A program made the position numbers and the translations under genes. Of a stretch of DNA of 28,086 nucleotides, positions 7,601 to 13,866 are shown in pieces. Under the pieces are notes generated by a model. The model worked only from the letters and a program-made list of their open reading frames with translations, did no database searches and had not been told where the DNA came from. Location of the stretch: NCBI GenBank assembly GCA_902782595.1, contig CACZNW010000064.1, positions 1-28,086 on the forward strand. Reading direction: 5' to 3'. Each line of letters opens with the position of its first letter. The first letter of the stretch is position 1. This stretch comes from an uncultured Methanobrevibacter sp. (GTDB lineage Archaea > Methanobacteriota > Methanobacteria > Methanobacteriales > Methanobacteriaceae).

Positions 7601-8819
7601 CCTTAATGGAACGTGCCAGCTGCGCACCCTTTTCAAATGCTTCATCAAGCACTTCCCCGTCAGGTACGAATAACACATCCAATGTATCAGTTACAGTGAA
7701 CCCCGCATCTTCAAGGTCTCTTTGGAGTTTGGCTACAGCTCCTCCACCCCATCCTTTGGATGAGAATATCAGAGCATTTTTCTCACTGCCTGTTCCTTTA
7801 AAGTTTACGCAATCCAACCAGTACATCATATTACCTATTCTAGGGAATGGCTTATTCATCATTGTTGGAGCACCAAGGGCAATGGCCTTTGAGTCCAAAA
7901 TATCCGTAATCACATCATCAGGATTATCTTCCTGCATGAAATACATTCTGACTTCAACATCTTCACTCATAATACCTTCGGCTATCTGATAAGCCAGTTT
8001 TTCAGTTGAATGATGCATGGTGTCATAGATTACAGTGATTTTATCCTTACATACTCCTGAACCCCATTCTGCATATTTCTCAACGATAGGTCCTGGGTTT
8101 GTCCATATCTGACCATGGCATGGAGCAATCATTTTAATATCATTAATCAGCCCGGTATCATTTAACTCCTGAAGTTTCATTCTAAGCATCGGAGAGCCTA
8201 AAGTTACTAGGTTGGCATAGTACTTTTGTGCTTCTTTCAAAAGATTATCCAATGGATAGTCATAATCGAATCTTTTGGAATATGCAACGTGCTGTCCGAA
8301 TGCATCATTTGAAAACAATATTCCGCCTTCAGCCAGCAATGTGAACATGCTGTCAGGCCAGTGAAGCATCGGCGCTGAAATAAACTTTAGAGTTCTGCCA
8401 CCTATATCCAGTTCGTCACCGGTTGCAACGGCATTGATTTCCAAATCACCGAAATTATGATATTGAGCATCTAAAAATTTGATACAATTGGCGGATGCAT
8501 ATATTTCCGCATCAGGATTGTATTTTTCAATAGTTTCACGTAAAAATGTGGAATGATCCATTTCTGAGTGATTTTGAACAAATACGTCAATTTTAAAATC
8601 ACGGCCTTCCTGAACAAATGCATCCCTAACTCTTGCGTCGAACTGTTCAAACATTCCGCGATAAACATTATCGATTAAAACAGTTTTTTCTTCTCCAAAT
8701 ACTAAATAAGCATTGTATGTGGTTCCCGGAATTCCGTAACCGTGGAAAGTTCTGCTGTTCCAGTGGATTACTCCAACCCAATAAACACCCTCTGCTATTT
8801 TTACTGCATTAGCTTTCAT
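7596..8819 (-). CDS. fprA: FprA, flavodiiron F420H2 oxidase
   Basis: A 407-residue A-type flavoprotein that reduces O2 to water with reduced F420, protecting the anaerobic methanogen. The N-terminal metallo-beta-lactamase domain has the diiron ligands H84, E86, D88 with H89 (N-H-S-E-M-D-H-S), H153, D172 and H235. The C-terminal flavodoxin domain starts near residue 258 with I-T-V-I-Y-D-T-M-H-H-S-T and has G-A-P-T at about 330 and S-S-K-G-W-G-G-G for FMN. The frame extends 15 codons upstream, but ATG 8819 is chosen: GAGGT lies 8 bases before it and the family starts there. A TATA box overlaps the divergent promoter of the PHP gene. A free-standing flavodoxin follows. Confidence 0.95.
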   Translation of the reverse strand: MKANAVKIAEGVYWVGVIHWNSRTFHGYGIPGTTYNAYLVFGEEKTVLIDNVYRGMFEQFDARVRDAFVQEGRDFKIDVFVQNHSEMDHSTFLRETIEKYNPDAEIYASANCIKFLDAQYHNFGDLEINAVATGDELDIGGRTLKFISAPMLHWPDSMFTLLAEGGILFSNDAFGQHVAYSKRFDYDYPLDNLLKEAQKYYANLVTLGSPMLRMKLQELNDTGLINDIKMIAPCHGQIWTNPGPIVEKYAEWGSGVCKDKITVIYDTMHHSTEKLAYQIAEGIMSEDVEVRMYFMQEDNPDDVITDILDSKAIALGAPTMMNKPFPRIGNMMYWLDCVNFKGTGSEKNALIFSSKGWGGGAVAKLQRDLEDAGFTVTDTLDVLFVPDGEVLDEAFEKGAQLARSIKE

Positions 8820-8849
8820 ATTATTTACCTCAAATATTTTAAGTTGTAT

Positions 8850-8878
8850 AACTATATATCCCATATTCTATATAAATT
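8850..8878. promoter_or_regulatory. Overlapping divergent TATA boxes for fprA and the PHP gene
   Basis: For fprA (minus) AATTTATATAG at about 8878-8868 sits roughly 46 bases before its ATG. For the PHP gene (plus) CTATATATC at about 8852-8860 sits 25-33 bases before its ATG, which has no ribosome site, so that transcript is probably leaderless. The two boxes are within 30 bases, so polymerase binding in one direction should hinder the other. Confidence 0.5.
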
Positions 8879-8884
8879 ATTAAT

Positions 8885-9550
8885 ATGACAAAAAGAATCG
8901 ATTTTCATACGCACAGTTTATTCAGTGACGGAGAATTACTGCCTTCCGAACTTGCAAGAAGAGCGCTGAAACTAGACCACGAAGTAATAGCAATAACAGA
9001 CCATGTTGACTGGTCAAACGTTGATACAATCCCTGCAATTCAGGATGCAATTGATGACATTAACGCAAACTGGGACATTACAGTTGTTTTAGGTGCTGAA
9101 GTAACACATGCTCCATGCGAATCAATAGATGGAATAGCAAAAAGGGCAAAAGACTTGGGTGCAAAAATTGTTGTGGTTCATGGAGAAACACTGAATGAAC
9201 CGGTAACTCCCGGAACCAATCGTGCGGCAGTTGAATCAGAACATGTTGACATACTTGGCCATCCAGGTTTAATAACAAAAGAAGAAGCCGAGATTGCCCT
9301 TGAAAATGATATTTATTTAGAAATCTCCGCCAGGAAGGGTCACTGTTTGGGAAACGGCCATGTTGCAAACATTGCACGTGAAGTCGGAAACAAACTGATT
9401 GTCGATACGGACACACACTCTCCGGATGATTTGATAACATTCGACAAATCATATCAGATTGCATTGGGTGCCGGATTAAGTCATGGTGAAGCAATGAAAG
9501 CCATTGTTGACAATCCCCGTGAATTACTTAAAAGCAGAGGCATTTTGTGA
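8885..9550 (+). CDS. PHP-domain phosphoesterase
   Basis: A 221-residue PHP-fold metal-dependent hydrolase. Metal ligands are visible as D-F-H-T-H (H8, H10), S-D-G (D15), I-T-D-H (D39, H40), a glutamate in V-L-G-A-E-V-T-H near residue 71, H in V-V-H-G-E near 99, G-H-P-G-L near 130, and D-T-D-T-H-S near 180. The family includes histidinol phosphatases, nucleases and other phosphoesterases; the methanogen group with this length has no firm substrate. The ATG at 8885 has no ribosome site and a TATA box lies about 30 bases upstream, so it is probably leaderless. Its stop overlaps the GTG start of the next gene (GTGA), a sign of translational coupling. Confidence 0.85.
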   Translation: MTKRIDFHTHSLFSDGELLPSELARRALKLDHEVIAITDHVDWSNVDTIPAIQDAIDDINANWDITVVLGAEVTHAPCESIDGIAKRAKDLGAKIVVVHGETLNEPVTPGTNRAAVESEHVDILGHPGLITKEEAEIALENDIYLEISARKGHCLGNGHVANIAREVGNKLIVDTDTHSPDDLITFDKSYQIALGAGLSHGEAMKAIVDNPRELLKSRGIL

Positions 9551-10015
9551 AGGCTTCAAAACTGTTATCACTGATAAAAAAAGGATTTGGAAAATTATCC
9601 TATTGATTATTTGAGAAATAAGGTAACTGACCCCAGATATAAAGACCCTCTGACAAAAAAACTTGCTAAATACAATACCGGCATTTATGATGAAATCTTT
9701 TCAGTGGAGATTGAGGACGATTTTGAAATTAAGGATGGAGTCATAAAAAATATACGTTCAGACATCGGATTTTACTTTGACAGATATGCCGGCGGAGACG
9801 ATGAAACAAAACGGTTTACGGAAAACATCTCCTTATATCTGGCATTGATTGCCAAAAAACCACTCCATCCATACAGCGAAGATAAAAGTGATGACATCTA
9901 TTTCAGTGAGGGCGAATATTACTGTAAAGGCCGCATGAAATACATTCACGATGAAAAATCGCTCTGCAGATACTGTGTTTGTAAAAATGTAGGATTCAGT
10001 GCGATGTTTTACTGA
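9547..10015 (+). pseudogene. DUF2115/UPF0305-like small protein gene, apparently frameshifted
   Basis: A GTG at 9547-9549 overlaps the PHP stop (GTGA) and opens a frame reading M-K-A-S-K-L-L-S-L-I-K-K before it runs out at TGA 9604-9606. The rest of the protein continues in the next frame from about 9578 to the TAA-like TGA at 10013-10015, with no good start of its own (only TTG 9587, two bases after a GGA). Dropping one A from the seven-A run 9576-9582 joins them as one protein of about 155 residues (L-I-K-K-D-L-E-N-Y-P-I-D-Y-L-R). The tail E-G-E-Y-Y-C-x6 and C-R-Y-C-V-C-K is cysteine-rich and recalls DUF2115 proteins of methanogens. Either a mutation or a sequencing error; function unknown. 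Confidence 0.6.
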
Positions 10016-10121
10016 ATTATTTACAATATTTGAAATTAAAACATGTCTCCAGGACTTTTTCAAAGGATTAACTAGTTGAAATCACATTATTAAGAATTCA
10101 CAGCAATAAAACTACCTTATG

Positions 10122-10128
10122 AAAAAAA
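10122..10128 (-). terminator. T-tract downstream of the winged-helix gene
   Basis: Seven T residues on the minus strand about 40 bases after the stop of the regulator gene, without a convincing hairpin. It lies in the 153-base convergent gap after the frameshifted gene, in which nothing else is recognised. Confidence 0.25.
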
Positions 10129-10168
10129 TTAAATTCAAATGAGTTTATTCAATTGGAAAATAGCCCAT

Positions 10169-10432
10169 CTAATCTAACTTTTTAAGTATCATGAAGCCTA
10201 AATCAGTATTTTGATATAATCTTCCTTTTCTCACATTAGGATTAATGCAGACTACCAAATTACGATTTTTTAATGATCTCAATATATTTGAAGCCTGACT
10301 GGTAGCAATATTTAATTCTTTAGCAATTTCAGATGGCATTTTATACCCATCACCTATTAAGATTAAAGTTTTAACCCTATATTTACTAACTTTAACAAAC
10401 CCTAAAATTTCCATTATTTTTTCATTTTCCAT
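10169..10432 (-). CDS. Small winged-helix transcription regulator (ArsR/MarR-like)
   Basis: An 87-residue DNA-binding protein. The helix-turn-helix is P-S-E-I-A-K-E-L-N-I-A-T-S-Q-A-S-N-I-L-R-S-L (about residues 32-53), followed by a wing, R-K-G-R-L-Y, and a short final helix. There is no room for a ligand-binding domain. The frame stays open 31 codons upstream, but that stretch is rich in Y, N, F and I and reads like translated AT-rich spacer, so ATG 10432 (M-E-N-E-K-I-M-E-I-L) is preferred; no ribosome site is visible, so it may be leaderless. It stands alone between the PHP unit and the glycosyltransferase locus. Its target is unknown; it could act on its own promoter or on the neighbouring locus. 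Confidence 0.75.
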   Translation of the reverse strand: MENEKIMEILGFVKVSKYRVKTLILIGDGYKMPSEIAKELNIATSQASNILRSLKNRNLVVCINPNVRKGRLYQNTDLGFMILKKLD

Positions 10433-10738
10433 ATATAAAAAGTTATTATATGAATAAATATGTTTATATGAATAAAATATAACAAATATATTATAATTAC
10501 ACACTTTTATATTAATTTTACACACTTATTACATTATTGATGTCAAAATATAATTCCATTTACAGGCCAATATTGTAAGATAATTTTTATAATTTTTGAA
10601 ACAGGTGAAAAAAAATTTTATATTTAATCATCAAAAACAGTTATTCAGCAGTATTTTTCATATTGGCACTTTAATATAAGAAATTTCAATTATATAATAA
10701 TTAATTTTATAGTTTTTAAAAATTTAAAAGTTGAAAAA
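10433..10738. other. Intergenic region, AT-rich, no gene seen
   Basis: A 306-base gap between the regulator and the last glycosyltransferase. It contains several A/T runs that could be TATA boxes for the regulator (for example around 10440-10470), and T-rich sequence just after the GT stop (10734-10705 read on the minus strand) that could end transcription. A GGTGA at 10602-10606 on the plus strand is not followed by a start codon. No RNA gene is recognised. Confidence 0.4.
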
Positions 10739-11719
10739 TCAGATTTCACTGAATTGTCCATAATCATTCGAGTTTAAAACATCCAAGAAGAACTTCCTTT
10801 TAACAGGTCCCAACTGAGTTAAAAAGTCTTCATAATATTGACTTAGTTTAATTTGTTCGTAGTCTTTTTTAATTAAGTCAAACATGCGAGGTTTGTATTT
10901 TAATGGCATGTCCCTTAAAGCAAAACGAGGACCATTTATTTTATAGGCAATCAGGTCAAACTTGTATGTATCATACCAACCATTTTTGATGAAAATGTCC
11001 ATTAATACCTGACCTGCCGGAACCGTATCAAAGAATTTCTCATCCACAACATTGGTAATTGATTGAGGATGTTTTCTTCTGACATACAAATGTTTTTTAA
11101 CTATTGAAATTCGCCGGGCCTTCAGATATACATGATAAAAAAACGGCATGTCTTCAAAAAATATGCCCTCCGGAAATCTGGCATCAATTGATTTGAGAAA
11201 TTCTCTATTGTATATCTTTTGACAGACCCCAACAGATAAATCAAAAATAGAACCCGGAGTTTCTTCAGGTTCAAAAACCCTATTTTCAAAACTAAAATCA
11301 AATGTTTTTAAATCAAACCAGTCATTTTCGTAGTAATTTTGCCCGTCAAAATTAATCATCTGAAAAAAGGTCAGGTCGGTGCGGAATTTGCTGGCCTCAA
11401 GGTAAGCCGTTTTCAGTGCATTTGGACAGAACCAGTCATCAGAATCCAAATACATTACATACTCGCCTTTGGCAATTTTTAATGCATTGTTTCTTGCAGC
11501 ACCCGGACCGAGGTTATCCTGACTAACAACACAAATTCTGTTATCATCAAACTGACTTATAATATCTGAAGTTTTGTCGGTCGACCCGTCATTTACAATG
11601 ATTAATTCAATATCGGTGAATGATTGGTTGACTACACTTTCAATTGATTTTTTAATATAATTCTGGGAGTTATAAACCGGCAGTATCACTGAAATTTTTG
11701 GAAAACACATGTTTATCAT
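10739..11719 (-). CDS. Family 2 glycosyltransferase
   Basis: A 326-residue cytoplasmic GT-A enzyme. It opens with P-K-I-S-V-I-L-P-V-Y-N-S, has I-V-N-D-G-S-T-D near residue 40 for nucleotide-sugar binding and Y-L-D-S-D-D-W near 90 as the metal-binding acidic motif. The C-terminal part, F-F-E-D-M-P-F-F and V-R-R-K-H-P-Q-S-I-T, matches the acceptor half of two other transferases in the locus (the 945-residue protein and the 17949 gene). Unlike those it lacks a lysine-rich coiled-coil tail. The start may be 11719 or ATG 11710; neither has a clear ribosome site. It follows the GT-C-like gene after a 90-base gap, so it may be the last gene of the operon or a separate unit. Sugar and acceptor are unknown. 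Confidence 0.85.
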   Translation of the reverse strand: MINMCFPKISVILPVYNSQNYIKKSIESVVNQSFTDIELIIVNDGSTDKTSDIISQFDDNRICVVSQDNLGPGAARNNALKIAKGEYVMYLDSDDWFCPNALKTAYLEASKFRTDLTFFQMINFDGQNYYENDWFDLKTFDFSFENRVFEPEETPGSIFDLSVGVCQKIYNREFLKSIDARFPEGIFFEDMPFFYHVYLKARRISIVKKHLYVRRKHPQSITNVVDEKFFDTVPAGQVLMDIFIKNGWYDTYKFDLIAYKINGPRFALRDMPLKYKPRMFDLIKKDYEQIKLSQYYEDFLTQLGPVKRKFFLDVLNSNDYGQFSEI

Positions 11720-11809
11720 CTGTATTAAAATTTATCATTAACTTCTCTAATTGATTTTTATTGCAATAAGCATAATTTAGAAAACCCTCATAAATCCAGA
11801 TTAATCTTT

Positions 11810-13609
11810 TCAGTAACTAATTTTCTCATTTAGATAATAATTTCCTTCATGATGAACCAATCTGTAATTATCATAATCAAATGTTTTATTAAACGTGATT
11901 ACATAGTCATATCTATCGGGGTCAATTTCATTTACATCCTCACGATATTTAATGATATCCTTATTTAAATACCATTCAAAATATCTTAAATCCCACATGC
12001 ATAAAAATTCTTTAGATTGATAATCCGGGTCATATTCCTTTATGAAATCACATAATTCAACTCTATCCAAATCATCTTCATTATGGTCAACAGTATTAGT
12101 AAAATTAAATGCGAAGAACAAACAGATAATAATCAGGACTACTGGAATTGCTCTTGATATAAACCATTTGGCATCATGTGCAAATTTTTTATTACTGGAG
12201 GTTAAATTCAAATGTAATGTCTCATATTGAAATCCATTATTGATAAATTCAACAATATAATTTAAAGAATAGATAACCATATAAACAAATCCCGGAAATG
12301 CAGGTAAAATATATCTTACGCATTTTAAATCAATATATGATACAATAACAAAATAAAATGCGAATAATCCAAAACACATGATATACAATGTAGAATTATC
12401 CATATTTACCGGATATTCCCTAACTAACGACATCACTATTAAAAACATTATCCAGAAACATACCAAGGTGATTAAATAATTCACCTTAAAACCTATTACT
12501 CCAATTATAATTAAAAAGACACAAAATATTCCCAATATAACTCTGGAGTATTTATTTCTGAATTCTAGGGTTTTATAATTTGCTTTAATTATCTTCCTAT
12601 TTTTAAAAATACTTAAAATCTTTAATAAAATTCCAATACTGCCAATAACAACAATTAAGTATGACAATATTGACGGTTCATTGAACTGTTCAATCGGATT
12701 AAAAGAAATTGAATTTGCAGACAATAAATTTAAAAAATTTTTTAAGAAAAAATATCTGCTTGTAATAAATTGGGGATCAGTGGGATTAGTATAACGGCCA
12801 ATTGACCCCTGAGCCATGGAAAAGTATGACAACTGACCATATTGCAGTAACCATACACAGATTATAGCAAAAAATGCAATACCCAATAATGCAGAAATTA
12901 AAATCCACTTAAACTCATGACTCTTAAAAAATGAAATAATCTTTTTTTTGAATATGCTCTTATTATAAAATAACGATTCAAAAAGATTAATTATATCATG
13001 GTCTTTTAAAATGTATAAGATTATTAAACTGATGATAAATGCAGTTGTAAAACGTGTGAAAAATGTAAGAACAAATGAAAGGGAAACAAGTATAAAATAT
13101 TTAGAATTTTTATTTACCGCCGCAACAGTGAAAATTAAAGTCCATATTATCATTGCTACAGCCGAAGTATCCAGCATCGCATTAGCATAATAAAATAAGG
13201 TTAATGACAAACTATTATATAAAATTGCGCCAGTTAAACTTATTAATGGTGAAAATCTAATTTTTAAGAAAGTATACATGCCGAAAATACCTAAGATACC
13301 AAAACAGCCCGTTACAATAAACATTGCATTAATGTCAACTAAACCCAGCCTGAAAAGTAAGGATGTTAAAAAAATTATCACAGGAGAGTTTTGAATCCAA
13401 ATGGGGCTGGATATATGATTATAATTCATATTTGCAACATCAAGTGCCCCTGCCAAATAAACATATATATCTGAATTTAAAGCCCCTCTGGTTTGGTGAA
13501 AACTGATCATTACAAAAGTTATCAATAAACTAAATGCTAAAAGAATGCACAGATAGAATCTGTCATCGTTAGTAATATTCAAATCATTGAAAAAACTTTT
13601 AAGATACAT
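11810..13609 (-). CDS. Polytopic GT-C-type glycosyltransferase (PMT/GT39-like)
   Basis: A 599-residue membrane protein with about twelve predicted membrane segments (first at residues 20-38, last near 485-505) and a final soluble part of about 90 residues rich in D, Y and N. The first outer loop carries N-S-D-I-Y-V-Y-L-A-G (D47), in the place of the catalytic acidic residue of GT-C enzymes that use lipid-linked sugars, and F-F-T-R-F-T-T-A-F near residue 190 is also usual for PMT/ArnT-like proteins. This family transfers sugars from polyprenyl phosphate carriers on the outer face. ATG 13609 has GGAG 5-9 bases upstream and follows the coiled-coil gene by 14 bases. It is the only clearly outward-facing transferase here; its acceptor is unknown. 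Confidence 0.7.
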   Translation of the reverse strand: MYLKSFFNDLNITNDDRFYLCILLAFSLLITFVMISFHQTRGALNSDIYVYLAGALDVANMNYNHISSPIWIQNSPVIIFLTSLLFRLGLVDINAMFIVTGCFGILGIFGMYTFLKIRFSPLISLTGAILYNSLSLTLFYYANAMLDTSAVAMIIWTLIFTVAAVNKNSKYFILVSLSFVLTFFTRFTTAFIISLIILYILKDHDIINLFESLFYNKSIFKKKIISFFKSHEFKWILISALLGIAFFAIICVWLLQYGQLSYFSMAQGSIGRYTNPTDPQFITSRYFFLKNFLNLLSANSISFNPIEQFNEPSILSYLIVVIGSIGILLKILSIFKNRKIIKANYKTLEFRNKYSRVILGIFCVFLIIIGVIGFKVNYLITLVCFWIMFLIVMSLVREYPVNMDNSTLYIMCFGLFAFYFVIVSYIDLKCVRYILPAFPGFVYMVIYSLNYIVEFINNGFQYETLHLNLTSSNKKFAHDAKWFISRAIPVVLIIICLFFAFNFTNTVDHNEDDLDRVELCDFIKEYDPDYQSKEFLCMWDLRYFEWYLNKDIIKYREDVNEIDPDRYDYVITFNKTFDYDNYRLVHHEGNYYLNEKISY

Positions 13610-13623
13610 ATAAACTCCACAAA

Positions 13624-13854
13624 TTAATCCTTATCTTTATACACCAATTCACGCCTAAGAAATGAAATATCTTCAACATTCTGTTTAATTTCTTCTTTTA
13701 ATTTCTTATTTTCACTTTTATTCTTTTTTAATTCTTTTTTTAGTTTTTTAATTTCACTCTTATATCTTTTTTCATTATTTAGTGATTTTTCATACTCATT
13801 TTTATAATAGTTATAGCTGTTACTTTTGCTTAAAATTTTATTCATAAAACCCAT
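13624..13854 (-). CDS. Small lysine-rich coiled-coil protein
   Basis: A 76-residue protein, nearly all charged helix from about residue 18 to 70, with heptad-like spacing (K-E-L-K-K-N-K-S-E-N-K-K-L-K-E-E-I). No enzymatic domain, signal peptide or membrane segment is seen. ATG 13854 is preceded by AAGGT at a short distance, the gaps to both neighbours are 12 and 14 bases, and codon use matches the locus, so it looks like a real member of the operon, not noise. Its composition mirrors the tails of the neighbouring glycosyltransferases. It could be a free-standing partner for those tails, or a remnant of a transferase that lost its catalytic part. Low-complexity lysine content makes homology hard to judge. 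Confidence 0.65.
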   Translation of the reverse strand: MGFMNKILSKSNSYNYYKNEYEKSLNNEKRYKSEIKKLKKELKKNKSENKKLKEEIKQNVEDISFLRRELVYKDKD

Positions 13855-13866
13855 AGACCTTACTTC

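Noticed and set aside
9078..9494. Minus-strand open frame of 138 codons inside the PHP gene
   Set aside because: The composition (many H, L, Q) is what the opposite strand of a coding gene gives; PHP metal motifs support the plus strand.
9587..9589. TTG as real start of the small gene after PHP
   Set aside because: Only two bases separate it from the GGA, and the preceding frame carries a matching N-terminus coupled to the PHP stop.
10016..10168. Small hairpin GTC-TCCAG-GAC followed by T5 as terminator of the PHP unit
   Set aside because: A 3-bp stem is too weak to support.
10433..10525. 31-codon N-terminal extension of the winged-helix gene
   Set aside because: Rich in Y, N, F and I, like translated AT-rich spacer; the helix-turn-helix protein is complete from ATG 10432.
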